Assembly (NCBI RefSeq): GCF_005887115.1
Contig: NZ_PNCJ01000055.1
Location: 1-64,000 of the forward strand
Source of the DNA: Pseudoalteromonas rubra
GTDB lineage: Bacteria; Pseudomonadota; Gammaproteobacteria; Enterobacterales; Alteromonadaceae
DNA length: 64,000 bases
Direction of reading: 5' to 3'
Shown: piece by piece, positions 22,503 to 32,102 of the stretch
How the letters are laid out: each line of letters opens with the position of its first letter
How positions within the stretch are numbered: position 1 is the stretch's first letter
Notes under the pieces: generated by a model
What the model saw: only the letters and a program-made list of their open reading frames with translations
Told to the model about the DNA's origin: nothing
The model's database searches: none
Translations under genes and position numbers: made by a program

Positions 22503-25316
22503 TTATTTCTTAATAGTTAAAGCGTCAGCAATCAACGCATTTTGTTCTTTTGTATGGGTCGACATGTAGCCACATGCAGGCGCTGCTGCAGCTTTACGAC
22601 CGGCGTAAGTCAACTTCGCACCACTTGGGATAGCTTCCCAGAAATGGTGTTGTGAACAGTACCAGGCACCTTGGTTTTGAGGCTCTTCCTGACACCATAC
22701 GAAGTCTTTAACGTGCTGGTAGCGAGCCATGATTTCGTCCATCTCTTTGTGTGGGAACGGATAAAGCTGCTCCACACGAACGATAGCGACATTATTCAGC
22801 TCTTGCTTGCGACGCTCCTGTAGCAATTCGTAATACACTTTACCGCTACAGAACACAACGCGCTCGACGTTTTCAGGATTGATATCATCAATCTCGTCGA
22901 TCATGTTGTGGAAAACACCTTCAGACAACTCTTCCAGGCTAGAGACAGCCAGAGGATGACGAAGTAAAGATTTTGGTGTCATAACAATCAGTGGACGACG
23001 CAGAGGACGTACTGACTGACGACGTAACATGGCATAAACCTGTGCTGGCGTACTTGGTACACACACTTGCATGTTGTGGTCTGCACACAGTTGCAGGTAA
23101 CGCTCAAGACGCGCAGAACTGTGCTCTGGACCCTGACCTTCGTAACCATGTGGCAATAATAAAGTCAGACCACACAAACGGCCCCACTTTTGCTCACCGG
23201 AACTCAGGAATTGGTCGAATACCACCTGGGCACCGTTCGCGAAGTCGCCGAATTGTGCTTCCCACAGAACCAAAGAAGTTGGCTCTGCTGTCGCGTAACC
23301 ATATTCGAACGCCAATACAGCTTCTTCAGACAATACTGAGTCATATACTTCAAACAGACCCTGATCGTCACGCACGTTTTGCAGCGGCAGGTAAGTTGAA
23401 GCATCGGCCTGGTTGTGAACAACCGCATGGCGGTGGAAGAAAGTACCACGACCTGAATCCTGACCGGTCAGACGAATGTCTGTGCCCTGATCAACCAAGG
23501 TTGCGTAGGCAAGCGTTTCTGCCATACCCCAGTCAAGTAGCTTCTCGCCACTGGCCATGGTTTTACGGTCGTCGTAAATTTTCTTAACGCGCGACTGCGC
23601 TTTGTGATCAGCCGGGTAAGTCGAGATTTTTTCGCTCAACTCTTTTAGCTTCTCAACCGGAACACTTGCCTCATAGGCTGTATCCCAGTCGTGACCAACG
23701 TACTTAGACCAGTCTGAAGAGTGCTTGGTCTCAGGCTGAATTTCTTCAACCACGATCTGGCCTTTATCCAGACCGTTACGGTAGTCATCAGCCAGCGTCT
23801 TCGCTTCTTCAGCGCTCAATACGCCTTCTGATACCAGTCTGTCAGCATAAATCTGACGCGGTACAGGGTGCTTTTTGATCTTCTGATACATCAGAGGCTG
23901 AGTTGCATTCGGCTCGTCGGCTTCATTGTGGCCATGACGACGGTAACAAACCAGGTCGATCACCACATCGCGCTTAAACTTGTTACGGAAATCAAGGGCA
24001 ATTTGCGTCACGAACGCAACCGCTTCTGGGTCATCCGCGTTAACGTGGAAAATTGGCGCCTGAACCATCTTAGCGATGTCAGTACAGTACTCAGTTGAAC
24101 GCGTGTCTTCCTGGTTTGACGTCGTGAAACCAACCTGGTTGTTCACCACGATACGGATTGAACCACCCACACCATAAGCACGAGTCTGAGACATGTTGAA
24201 TGTCTCTTGTACTACGCCCTGGCCGGCGATGGCTGAGTCACCGTGAATAGTGATAGGAAGTGCTTTAGAACCGCTCTTACAGTTAAGACGGTCAAGACGT
24301 GCACGTACCGAGCCCATAACCACAGGGTTAACGATCTCAAGGTGCGACGGGTTGAACGCCAGCGCCATGTGAACGTTGCCGCCCTGCGTTGCGAAGTCAG
24401 ACGAGTAACCCATGTGGTATTTTACGTCACCAGAGCCTGCTGATTCGCCGTATTTGCCCGCGAACTCGTCAAACAGTACTTGAGGGTTTTTACCCAGTAC
24501 GTTGACCAATACGTTCAGACGACCACGGTGCGCCATACCAATGACCACTTCTTCCTGGCCACTTTCACCGGCACGATGTACCAGCTCTTTTAGCATTGGC
24601 ACCAGTGCATCACCGCCTTCCAGTGAGAAACGTTTTGCGCCTGGGAATTTAGCACCTAAGTATTTTTCCAGACCATCAGCAGCGGTCAGGCCTTTCAGGA
24701 TGCGAAGCTTAGTTTCTTTGTTGAATTTAGGCTGTGCGAAGGTAGATTCGATGCGTTGCTGTAACCAACGTTTTTCTTCTGTTGAAGTAATGTGCATATA
24801 CTCGGCACCAACAGAACCACAGTAAGTGGTTTTCAGCGCGTTGTATAAGTCTTTTAACTTCATTGTCTCTTGGCCTGAAGCAAAAGAGCCAACGTTATAT
24901 TCTTTTTCCAGGTCGGCATTGTCTAAATCATGATAGGCCAGGTCGAGTTCGCGAACTCGATCACGCTGCCATAGACCCAATGGATCTAAGTTTGCGTTTT
25001 GGTGACCTCTGAATCTGAATGCATTAATAAGTTGCAAAACACGAACCTGTTTTGCATCTGCCGCACCTTCTGCAGAAACGATTACTTCTCTGTGTTTGTT
25101 TTTAGCAAGGTCAGCAAACTGAGATTTGATCTCTGAATGCTTAACATCAACGTCAACGCCTTCTACCTTTGGCAGTTGATCAAACACTTCTCGCCATTCT
25201 TCTGGCACTGAAGCCGCATCATCAAGATACGCCTCATATAAATCTTCAACATATGCAACGTTGCCGCCGTATAAGTGCGAAGATTCCAGCCATGCCTTCA
25301 TCACACCTTCGTGCAT
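22503..25316 (-). CDS. sucA: 2-oxoglutarate dehydrogenase E1
   Basis: A 937-residue thiamine diphosphate-dependent decarboxylase (E. coli 933). The N-terminal E2-binding helix reads MKAWLESSHLYGGNVAYVEDLYEAYL. The catalytic core has the GMAHRGRLNVLVNVLGK motif, the SGSGDVKYHMG block, the ThDP-binding HGDSAIAGQGVV...NNQVGFTTS and the C-terminal transketolase-like LTGQDSGRGTFFHRHAVV and LPHGYEGQGPEHSSARLER. It forms succinyl-dihydrolipoamide on SucB. Directly upstream of sucB in one operon. Confidence 0.98.
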   Translation of the reverse strand: MHEGVMKAWLESSHLYGGNVAYVEDLYEAYLDDAASVPEEWREVFDQLPKVEGVDVDVKHSEIKSQFADLAKNKHREVIVSAEGAADAKQVRVLQLINAFRFRGHQNANLDPLGLWQRDRVRELDLAYHDLDNADLEKEYNVGSFASGQETMKLKDLYNALKTTYCGSVGAEYMHITSTEEKRWLQQRIESTFAQPKFNKETKLRILKGLTAADGLEKYLGAKFPGAKRFSLEGGDALVPMLKELVHRAGESGQEEVVIGMAHRGRLNVLVNVLGKNPQVLFDEFAGKYGESAGSGDVKYHMGYSSDFATQGGNVHMALAFNPSHLEIVNPVVMGSVRARLDRLNCKSGSKALPITIHGDSAIAGQGVVQETFNMSQTRAYGVGGSIRIVVNNQVGFTTSNQEDTRSTEYCTDIAKMVQAPIFHVNADDPEAVAFVTQIALDFRNKFKRDVVIDLVCYRRHGHNEADEPNATQPLMYQKIKKHPVPRQIYADRLVSEGVLSAEEAKTLADDYRNGLDKGQIVVEEIQPETKHSSDWSKYVGHDWDTAYEASVPVEKLKELSEKISTYPADHKAQSRVKKIYDDRKTMASGEKLLDWGMAETLAYATLVDQGTDIRLTGQDSGRGTFFHRHAVVHNQADASTYLPLQNVRDDQGLFEVYDSVLSEEAVLAFEYGYATAEPTSLVLWEAQFGDFANGAQVVFDQFLSSGEQKWGRLCGLTLLLPHGYEGQGPEHSSARLERYLQLCADHNMQVCVPSTPAQVYAMLRRQSVRPLRRPLIVMTPKSLLRHPLAVSSLEELSEGVFHNMIDEIDDINPENVERVVFCSGKVYYELLQERRKQELNNVAIVRVEQLYPFPHKEMDEIMARYQHVKDFVWCQEEPQNQGAWYCSQHHFWEAIPSGAKLTYAGRKAAAAPACGYMSTHTKEQNALIADALTIKK

Positions 25317-25354
25317 TTATTAGCCCTTTTTCTAGCGCAGAAACTTAAACGAAA

Positions 25355-25382
25355 ACAAGATGGCATGCTGAGCATGCCATCT
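25355..25382 (-). terminator. Hairpin between sdhB and sucA
   Basis: agatggcatgc-tga-gcatgccatct, an 11-bp perfect stem, is followed on the minus strand by TTGTTTTCG. It probably reduces readthrough from sdh into suc, or protects mRNA ends. Confidence 0.7.
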
Positions 25383-25399
25383 GTAGATTTAAATATGTA

Positions 25400-26119
25400 T
25401 TAAACCGAACGATTTAACAACATAGATTTAATGTGTCCGATCGCCTTAGTAGGATTCAAGCCTTTCGGACAAACGCTTACACAGTTCATGATACTGTGAC
25501 AGCGGAAGACGCTGAACGCGTCATCAAGGTCAGCCAGGCGCTCTTCTGTCGCAGTATCACGGCTGTCAGCCAGGAAGCGATACGCGTGAAGAAGGCCCGC
25601 AGGACCGATAAATTTATCTGGGTTCCACCAGAACGACGGACATGACGTTGAACAACATGCACACAGAATACACTCGTACAGACCATCCAGCTTGTCACGC
25701 TCTTCAATACTTTGAAGACGCTCTTCACCGCCGGTTGGCTTGTCGTTGATCAGGTAAGGTTTTACCTTCTCGTACTGAGTGTAGAACTGGCTCATGTCGA
25801 TAACCAGGTCACGGATAACTGGCAGACCCGGTAATGGACGAACGATGATCTTGCCTTTGCCACCTTTTTGCAATGCAGATAAAGGGGTAATACAAGCCAG
25901 ACCGTTCTTACCATTCATGTTTACACCGTCTGAACCACACACACCTTCACGGCATGAACGACGGAAAGACAATGTTGGATCTTGTTCTTTCAACATTAAC
26001 AGCGCATCTAGCACCATCATGTCGCGACCTTCTTCAACCTCCAGCTTGTAATCTTGCATACGAGGTGCAGAATCTACGTCAGGGTTGTAACGATAAACAG
26101 ATAATTCTAAAGTTGCCAT
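25400..26119 (-). CDS. sdhB: Succinate dehydrogenase iron-sulfur subunit
   Basis: A 239-residue subunit that passes electrons from SdhA flavin to quinone. Cysteine sets for the three clusters are complete: CREGVCGSDGVNMNGKNGLAC ([2Fe-2S]), CILCACCSTSCPS and CHSIMNCVSVCPKGLNP ([4Fe-4S] and [3Fe-4S]). Length equals E. coli SdhB (238). It follows sdhA by 10 bp in the sdhCDAB operon and is peripheral on the inner face of the cytoplasmic membrane. Confidence 0.98.
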   Translation of the reverse strand: MATLELSVYRYNPDVDSAPRMQDYKLEVEEGRDMMVLDALLMLKEQDPTLSFRRSCREGVCGSDGVNMNGKNGLACITPLSALQKGGKGKIIVRPLPGLPVIRDLVIDMSQFYTQYEKVKPYLINDKPTGGEERLQSIEERDKLDGLYECILCACCSTSCPSFWWNPDKFIGPAGLLHAYRFLADSRDTATEERLADLDDAFSVFRCHSIMNCVSVCPKGLNPTKAIGHIKSMLLNRSV

Positions 26120-26129
26120 CGCTTAGCTC

Positions 26130-27902
26130 CTAGTATGTACGTGCTTTCGGTGGGAATGCTTCACGAGTCTTAGGCGCAAAGTTTACTTCACGCTTAGTCA
26201 TCGTGTCTGACTCTGGGTGATGCAGAGAGTGGCACAGCCAGTTCTCATCGTCACGCTCAGGGAAGTCAAAGCGCGAGTGTGCACCACGGCTTTCTGTACG
26301 GAAGTTAGCTGCAACGGCTGTTGAGTAAGCTGTTTCCATCAGGTTATCAAGCTCTAAGCACTCGATACGCTGGGTGTTGAACTCTGTTGACTTGTCGTCA
26401 AGACGCGCAAACTTAAGACGCTCACGGATCTCTTTAAGTTCTTTAAGGCCATCTGCCATCGCATCACCTTCACGGAATACCGAGAAGTTAAGCTGCATAC
26501 ATTCTTGTAGATCTTTCTTGATCTGAACCGGATCTTCGCCTTTGCCTTTCTCTGAAGACTCCCAACGGTTAAAGCGTGCAAATGCCTGCTCAACGTCATC
26601 AGAAGATGCATCACCTGTAGACTCGAAGCCTTGCAGGTAAGTACCCAGGAAGTTACCTGCCGCACGACCGAATACAACCAGGTCAAGCAGTGAGTTACCA
26701 CCCAGACGGTTTGCACCGTGTACAGATACACACGCAATTTCACCAACCGCGAACAGACCTTCAATAATGCGCTCTTCGCCGTTTTCATTCACGTTTAGTA
26801 CCTGACCATTTACGTTGGTCGGTACACCACCCATCATGTAGTGACAGGTTGGGATAACCGGAATTGGCTCTTTAGCTGGGTCAACGTGAGCGAATGTCTT
26901 AGACAAATCACATACGCCTGGCAGACGCAGGTTAAGCATTTCTTCACCAAGGTGGTCAAGCTTAAGCTTAATGTGAGTACCCCAAGGGCCTTCACAACCA
27001 CGGCCTTCACGGATTTCGGTCATCATTGCACGCGCAACAACGTCACGACCTGCAAGGTCTTTCGCGTTAGGTGCATAACGTTCCATGAAACGCTCGCCGT
27101 CTTTATTCAGAAGGTACCCACCTTCACCACGACAACCTTCTGTTACCAGCGTACCCGCACCCGCGATACCGGTTGGGTGGAACTGCCACATTTCCATGTC
27201 CTGCATAGAGATGCCAGCACGAACCGCCATACCAACACCGTCACCAGTGTTGATGTGTGCGTTAGTAGTTGATGCGTAGATACGACCTGCACCACCGGTT
27301 GCCAATACAACCGCTTTAGATTTGAAGTAAACAACTTCGCCGCTTTCGATGTCGATTGCAGTTACACCGACTACGTCGCCTTTGTCGTTTTTAACCAAAT
27401 CAAGTGCGTACCACTCAGAGAAAACATTAGTTTTGTTCTTAACGTTTTGCTGGTACAAGCAGTGTAGCAATGCGTGACCTGTACGGTCTGCCGCTGCTGC
27501 CGTACGTGCAGCCTGCTCACCACCAAAATTCTTAGACTGACCACCGAAAGGACGCTGATAAACACGGCCGTTCTCAAAACGAGAGAAAGGCAGACCCATG
27601 TTTTCAAGTTCAGTGATTGCCTCTGGACCCGTTTTGGTCATGTACTCGATGGCATCCTGGTCACCAATGTAATCAGAACCCTTTACCGTGTCGTACATGT
27701 GCCATTCCCAGTTGTCTTCGTGGGAGTTACCCAGCGCAACTGTGATACCACCTTGTGCAGATACCGTATGAGAACGTGTCGGGAATACTTTAGAGATCAA
27801 TGCACAAGTTTTGCCTGACTCAGAAATCGCAAGCGCTGCACGCATGCCAGCACCACCGGCGCCAACTACAACAGCGTCAAATTCACGAACATTATATTTC
27901 AC
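26130..27902 (-). CDS. sdhA: Succinate dehydrogenase flavoprotein subunit
   Basis: A 590-residue FAD enzyme oxidising succinate to fumarate (E. coli 588). It has the FAD-binding GAGGAGMRAALA, the flavinylation motif RSHTVSAQGG (covalent FAD on His), the active-site HPTGIAGAGTLVTEGCRGEGG, and the C-terminal TESRGAHSRFDFPERDDENWLCHS. Its start abuts the sdhD stop. Confidence 0.99.
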   Translation of the reverse strand: MKYNVREFDAVVVGAGGAGMRAALAISESGKTCALISKVFPTRSHTVSAQGGITVALGNSHEDNWEWHMYDTVKGSDYIGDQDAIEYMTKTGPEAITELENMGLPFSRFENGRVYQRPFGGQSKNFGGEQAARTAAAADRTGHALLHCLYQQNVKNKTNVFSEWYALDLVKNDKGDVVGVTAIDIESGEVVYFKSKAVVLATGGAGRIYASTTNAHINTGDGVGMAVRAGISMQDMEMWQFHPTGIAGAGTLVTEGCRGEGGYLLNKDGERFMERYAPNAKDLAGRDVVARAMMTEIREGRGCEGPWGTHIKLKLDHLGEEMLNLRLPGVCDLSKTFAHVDPAKEPIPVIPTCHYMMGGVPTNVNGQVLNVNENGEERIIEGLFAVGEIACVSVHGANRLGGNSLLDLVVFGRAAGNFLGTYLQGFESTGDASSDDVEQAFARFNRWESSEKGKGEDPVQIKKDLQECMQLNFSVFREGDAMADGLKELKEIRERLKFARLDDKSTEFNTQRIECLELDNLMETAYSTAVAANFRTESRGAHSRFDFPERDDENWLCHSLHHPESDTMTKREVNFAPKTREAFPPKARTY

Positions 27903-28250
27903 TTAAACACCCCACAATACAAACAGGCCAACAGCAACATACGCCAGTGCCATCAGATTAAGTACAAAGCCCAGCACAGAACGCATCGTTGAACACTTAA
28001 CGTAGTCCGTCAGAACCTGCCACAAACCAATGCGAGTGTGGACCATGATGCATACCAGTGTGATGAAAGTTGCCGCTTTAACGGCCAGGTTTGAGAATAA
28101 ACCTGTCCAGGCTTCATAGCTGATTTCGGGCGTTAGCAGAAAATAGCCAACGATAAATACCGAATAAGCCAGGATGATTAGTGCAGTCGCGCGCAATGAC
28201 ACATAGTCTTGCACACCGTCGCGCTTCAGAGTTGCTTGATTTAAGACCAT
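27903..28250 (-). CDS. sdhD: Succinate dehydrogenase membrane anchor subunit
   Basis: A 115-residue membrane anchor with three hydrophobic helices and the heme/quinone-site region KAATFITLVCIMVHTRIGLWQVLTDYV (His ligand, Asp-Tyr). The frame is open far upstream, but the ATG at 28250 gives MVLNQATLKRDGVQDYVSLRATA, which aligns with the E. coli SdhD start; an ATG two codons earlier is also possible. The start overlaps the sdhC end by about 10 bp. Confidence 0.93.
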   Translation of the reverse strand: MVLNQATLKRDGVQDYVSLRATALIILAYSVFIVGYFLLTPEISYEAWTGLFSNLAVKAATFITLVCIMVHTRIGLWQVLTDYVKCSTMRSVLGFVLNLMALAYVAVGLFVLWGV

Positions 28251-28618
28251 ATCCATACTCCTGCCAGGATGGCTACGATTACCCACAGCGCCAATGCGAT
28301 TTTTGCACTGGTGTTGCCCGATTCTAATTCTTCCCAGTGACCCATGTCTTGGATCATGTGACGTACGCCGCCAATGATGTGGTAAGACAATACAGTCAGG
28401 GTGCCCCACGCAATGAATTTTGCAATAAAGCCAGTCATTAGCTCTTTGACAAATTCAAACCCTTCAGGAGAAGAAAGAGACTCAGACCACGCCCAAATGA
28501 CAAAGGTCAATGCGAAGAATAACGCAACACCGGTTACACGGTGCAAAATCGACGCTTTTGCCGTAGGTGGCATAGATATAGTCGTAAGATCTAGATTTAC
28601 AGGTCTTTGCTTTTTCAC
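28241..28618 (-). CDS. sdhC: Succinate dehydrogenase cytochrome b556 subunit
   Basis: A 125-residue anchor with three membrane helices. It has the family signature RPVNLDLTTISMPPTAKASILHRVTGVALF (Ser and Arg of the quinone site) and the heme-ligand His in LSYHIIGGVRHMIQDMGHW. It starts at GTG 28618; a clear ribosome site is lacking. First gene of sdhCDAB. Confidence 0.96.
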   Translation of the reverse strand: MKKQRPVNLDLTTISMPPTAKASILHRVTGVALFFALTFVIWAWSESLSSPEGFEFVKELMTGFIAKFIAWGTLTVLSYHIIGGVRHMIQDMGHWEELESGNTSAKIALALWVIVAILAGVWIWS

Positions 28619-28799
28619 AGTTACTTGCCCATCTTGCTCACAAAGGAGCTCATCTACTTGTTTTTATAAAACCACTTGCGCTGGTTGCACAAATGGCACA
28701 CTCTAGATATACCTGTTTAAACACTGAGCGGTTCACTTTGTGAAAATGCCAATGTAAAAATAGGTTTACCCACAGACGACACGGTATAAAACCGTAGAT

Positions 28800-28828
28800 A
28801 GTATATAAGGCCGAGCGGCCTTTTACAA
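28800..28828 (-). promoter_or_regulatory. Candidate sdh promoter with palindrome in spacer
   Basis: On the minus strand TTGTAA (28828-28823), 17 bp, TATACT (28805-28800). The spacer is almost wholly a palindrome, aaggccg-ct-cggcctt, where a regulator could bind between the boxes. The leader to sdhC would be about 175 nt. Confidence 0.5.
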
Positions 28829-28926
28829 TTCTTGTTTAGATTGAGACGCTTGCGAATTAGCCGATGGTATAATATTTAAACGGCGTAGAATATTTATCAT
28901 ACATTTCTGCATAATTCTCAGAAAAA

Positions 28927-28957
28927 TTGACTTTCCACCCCTATTTTAAGTTAGAAT
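28927..28957 (+). promoter_or_regulatory. Candidate gltA promoter
   Basis: TTGACT (28927-28932) and TAGAAT (28952-28957), 19 bp apart, lie about 70 bp upstream of the gltA start. Confidence 0.45.
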
Positions 28958-29029
28958 GATCTGAATTTGCTTAACATTAGTATCACAACATAACAATCAG
29001 AATATTGTTATTTCATAGGAGATAAATAG

Positions 29030-30316
29030 ATGGCAGATAAGAAAGCCACAGTCCATATCGATGGTCATGATCCGATCGAACTCCCGATCTACTCTGGCAC
29101 TGCTGGCCAGGACGTAGTCGACGTCCGCACACTTGGCGCTCACGGCTTCTTCACATACGACCCTGGTTTTATGTCGACTGGCTCTTGCGAATCATCTATT
29201 ACTTATATCGATGGTGCAAAGGGTGTACTACTACACCGTGGTTACCCAATCGAGCAATTAGCAGAGCAATCTAACTACATTGAGCTGTGCTACCTGCTTC
29301 TGAACGGTGAATTACCAGACGATGCGCAACTTGAAGAATTTGCAAAGAACATCACGCACAACACTATGCTGCATGAGAAAATTGCGTCTTTCTTCCAGGG
29401 TTTCCGCGTTGATTCTCACCCAATGGCAATGCTGTGTGGTGTGGTTGGTGCACTGTCTTCGTTCTATCACGACGACCTGGACATCTCAGACGCTGATCAG
29501 CGTATGCGTTGTGCAATTAAACTGGTTGCTAAACTGCCTACCATTGCTGCGATGGCATACAAGTACAACACAGGTCAGCCGTTCGTTTATCCACGTAACG
29601 ACCTGAGCTATGCTGAAAACTTCCTGCACATGATGTTCTCAGTCCCAGCTGAAGAGTACAAGGTTAACCCTGTACTGGCCAAAGCTATGGACCGTATCTT
29701 CATGCTACACGCAGACCACGAGCAAAACGCGTCTACTTCAACGGTACGTCTTGCTGGTTCTTCAGGCGCTAACCCTTATGCGTGTATCGCAGCGGGTATC
29801 GCGTCACTGTGGGGTCCTGCGCACGGTGGTGCAAACGAAGCGTGTCTGAACATGCTGGAAGAAATTGGTACTGTTGACCGTATCGACGAATACGTTGCAA
29901 AAGCAAAAGACAAGAACGACCCGTTCCGTCTGATGGGCTTTGGTCACCGCGTATACAAAAACTTCGACCCGCGTGCGACCGTAATGCGTCAAACTTGTCA
30001 CGAAGTTCTGAAAGAGCTGAACATTCAGGATCCATTGCTTGACGTTGCAATGAAGCTTGAGCAGATCGCACTGGAAGACCCGTACTTCGTTGAGAAGAAG
30101 CTGTACCCGAATGTTGATTTCTACTCAGGTATCATCCTGAAAGCGATTGGTATTCCGACCAGCATGTTCACTGTGATCTTCGCTATGTCTCGTACTGTTG
30201 GCTGGATCTCACACTGGAACGAAATGCTGTCTCAGCCTGGCCACAAGATTGGTCGTCCACGTCAGTTGTACACTGGCTACACGGCACGTGACTACAAAAA
30301 AGAAGGTGACAGATAA
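29030..30316 (+). CDS. gltA: Citrate synthase
   Basis: A 428-residue type II (hexameric, NADH-sensitive type) citrate synthase, E. coli 427. It joins oxaloacetate and acetyl-CoA. The catalytic residues lie in LWGPAHGGANEACL, MGFGHRVYKNFDPRA and PNVDFYSGI, and the family signature is intact. ATG is preceded by AGGAG. Divergent from sdhCDAB-suc, the common gammaproteobacterial layout. Confidence 0.99.
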   Translation: MADKKATVHIDGHDPIELPIYSGTAGQDVVDVRTLGAHGFFTYDPGFMSTGSCESSITYIDGAKGVLLHRGYPIEQLAEQSNYIELCYLLLNGELPDDAQLEEFAKNITHNTMLHEKIASFFQGFRVDSHPMAMLCGVVGALSSFYHDDLDISDADQRMRCAIKLVAKLPTIAAMAYKYNTGQPFVYPRNDLSYAENFLHMMFSVPAEEYKVNPVLAKAMDRIFMLHADHEQNASTSTVRLAGSSGANPYACIAAGIASLWGPAHGGANEACLNMLEEIGTVDRIDEYVAKAKDKNDPFRLMGFGHRVYKNFDPRATVMRQTCHEVLKELNIQDPLLDVAMKLEQIALEDPYFVEKKLYPNVDFYSGIILKAIGIPTSMFTVIFAMSRTVGWISHWNEMLSQPGHKIGRPRQLYTGYTARDYKKEGDR

Positions 30317-30339
30317 GCCTCGCTTAACTGACACTTTGA

Positions 30340-30368
30340 AAAGGGTTGCCATTGGCAGCCCTTTTTTG
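30340..30368 (+). terminator. Rho-independent terminator after gltA
   Basis: aagggttgcc-att-ggcagccctttttt: an 8-bp stem with one G-T pair, followed by six T. Confidence 0.88.
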
Positions 30369-30446
30369 TGTCAGGCCGTTAGGCAGACTTGCAAGCCCAT
30401 ATAAATCCGGTAAAATCCGCCTGCTCAGGCGCAGTAGGAGACCCTT

Positions 30447-31670
30447 TTGAACGATAACCCTTGCACACAACTTAGGCGTGATTTCCCCATCTTTGAGGTG
30501 TCGGTTGACGACCAGCCTTTGTGTTATCTTGACTCCGCTGCCACCACCCAGAAACCCAATCAGGTGATCCTGGCTGTAAAGGATTTTTACCAGTCTCAGA
30601 ATGCCAATGTACACCGAGGTTTACACACACTGAGTGAGCAGGCAACCACAGCCTATGAGGCCGTACGGGGCAAATTAGCGCAGTTTCTTAATGTACAAAG
30701 CCGGGAAATTGTCTGGACCAGTGGTGCTACCGCCTCTTTGAATTTAATTGCATATGGCCTGAGCGACAGGCTTGAAAAAGACGATGTCATTTTGTTGTCT
30801 CCTTTGGAGCATCACGCCAATATCGTGCCGTGGCAACTCGCGGCGCAGCGTACAGGTGCACGCATTGAATTGTTGCCCGTCGATACGCAAGGTATTCTCC
30901 AGCTTGAACAAGCTAAAGCGCTGATAAAGAGCTTAAAACCCAAAGTCATGAGTATTTGCCATGCCTCTAATGCGCTGGGCAATATCAATGATGTGGCAGC
31001 ACTGATAGCGAGCAGTAAAAACTCAGGCACTATTACGGTCGTAGATGGAGCCCAATCTTTATTGCATTTGCGCCCCAATTTACAGCAGCTTGATTGCGAT
31101 TTTTATGTGTTTTCTGCACATAAGGCACTGGGCCCGACCGGTTTAGGTGGCCTCTATGGACGCTATGAACTGCTCAATGCCCTGCCCGTTTATCAAAGCG
31201 GAGGCGAAATGATAGACACGGTCAGTTTTAGTGGCACCACCTTTCGCCCGGCCCCTGAAAAATTTGAGCCCGGTACGCCCAATATTGCCGGTGTTATCGG
31301 TTTTGGCGCAGCCCTGGATTACCTTGCAGCACAAGATCATGACGCATTATTCCGGCACGAACAATCACTGTATCAGAGCCTGATTCAGCAACTGAGCGAA
31401 ATAGACGGGATCCAGATTTGGGGCGATACGGCTAATAATGTCGGCACCGTCAGTTTTAGCTACAAAAACGAGCATCATTACGATCTCGCAACCTTGCTCA
31501 ATACCCATGGTATTGCTGTCAGAAGCGGCCACCACTGCACACAACCGCTAATGGCGCATCTGGGCATCGAAGGCACCATTCGTGCCAGCCTGGCGTTTTA
31601 CAACAACCAGCAAGACATCAGTCGGTTTATTGCTGCACTGAAAGACACCCTCAGTTTATTAGAAGAGTAA
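30447..31670 (+). CDS. csdA: Cysteine desulfurase, CsdA type
   Basis: A 407-residue PLP enzyme of the SufS/CsdA group that takes sulfur from cysteine onto an active-site Cys. PLP Lys is in SAHKALGPTGLGGLYG, the PLP His in SPLEHHANIVPW, and the active Cys in VRSGHHCTQPLM. The start is TTG 30447, with TAGGAG about seven bases upstream. The csdE-like gene lies 2 bp downstream and a TcdA gene is adjacent, which favours CsdA over SufS. Confidence 0.92.
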   Translation: MNDNPCTQLRRDFPIFEVSVDDQPLCYLDSAATTQKPNQVILAVKDFYQSQNANVHRGLHTLSEQATTAYEAVRGKLAQFLNVQSREIVWTSGATASLNLIAYGLSDRLEKDDVILLSPLEHHANIVPWQLAAQRTGARIELLPVDTQGILQLEQAKALIKSLKPKVMSICHASNALGNINDVAALIASSKNSGTITVVDGAQSLLHLRPNLQQLDCDFYVFSAHKALGPTGLGGLYGRYELLNALPVYQSGGEMIDTVSFSGTTFRPAPEKFEPGTPNIAGVIGFGAALDYLAAQDHDALFRHEQSLYQSLIQQLSEIDGIQIWGDTANNVGTVSFSYKNEHHYDLATLLNTHGIAVRSGHHCTQPLMAHLGIEGTIRASLAFYNNQQDISRFIAALKDTLSLLEE

Positions 31671-31672
31671 TT

Positions 31673-32080
31673 ATGGACTTATCACACATAGAGCACACCC
31701 TGGCTCAGCACGGCGCTTGGCAAGGCAAGTATCGCGAAATCATGCTTCTGGGCAAGGCACTACCGGCCATGCCGGATGCACTAAAAACGGATGCTGCGCT
31801 GGTGAAAGGCTGTGAGAGTAAAGTCTGGTTACACCTTGACCTGGATGAGCAGCAGCAACGTCTGGTACTGATAGCGGACTCAGACACCCGCATCGTCAAA
31901 GGTTTACTGGCAATTATTCTGGCTTGCTATAACAACCAATTACCGCAAGAAGCAGGTAAGCTTGATGCCTATGAGCTGTTTGACAAGCTGGGGCTGATCA
32001 AGCACCTGAGCCCGTCTCGCGGCAATGGGGTGCGCGCTATCGTAGAGCGTATTCATCAACAGCTTCAGGTGCTGCAATAG
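31673..32080 (+). CDS. csdE: Sulfur acceptor protein CsdE (SufE family)
   Basis: A 135-residue SufE-fold protein that accepts sulfane sulfur from CsdA. The acceptor Cys is in LVKGCESKVWLHLDLD; the later DSDTRIVKGLLAIILACYN and LGLIKHLSPSRGNGVRAIVERI are family blocks. It is 2 bp after csdA, so translation is coupled. Ends 22 bp from convergent tcdA. Confidence 0.93.
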   Translation: MDLSHIEHTLAQHGAWQGKYREIMLLGKALPAMPDALKTDAALVKGCESKVWLHLDLDEQQQRLVLIADSDTRIVKGLLAIILACYNNQLPQEAGKLDAYELFDKLGLIKHLSPSRGNGVRAIVERIHQQLQVLQ

Positions 32081-32102
32081 CACCTGAGATACATGTCGCG
32101 AA

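Larger units (their letters stand above)
28619..29029. other. Regulatory region between sdhC and gltA
   Basis: About 410 bp between the divergent sdh and gltA units. It holds a candidate promoter on each strand (listed separately) and no ORF. Confidence 0.7.

Noticed and set aside
21798..22520. 240-codon plus-strand frame antisense to sucB
   Set aside because: It mirrors the Ala/Pro-rich linkers of the lipoyl domains; no ribosome site or recognisable protein.
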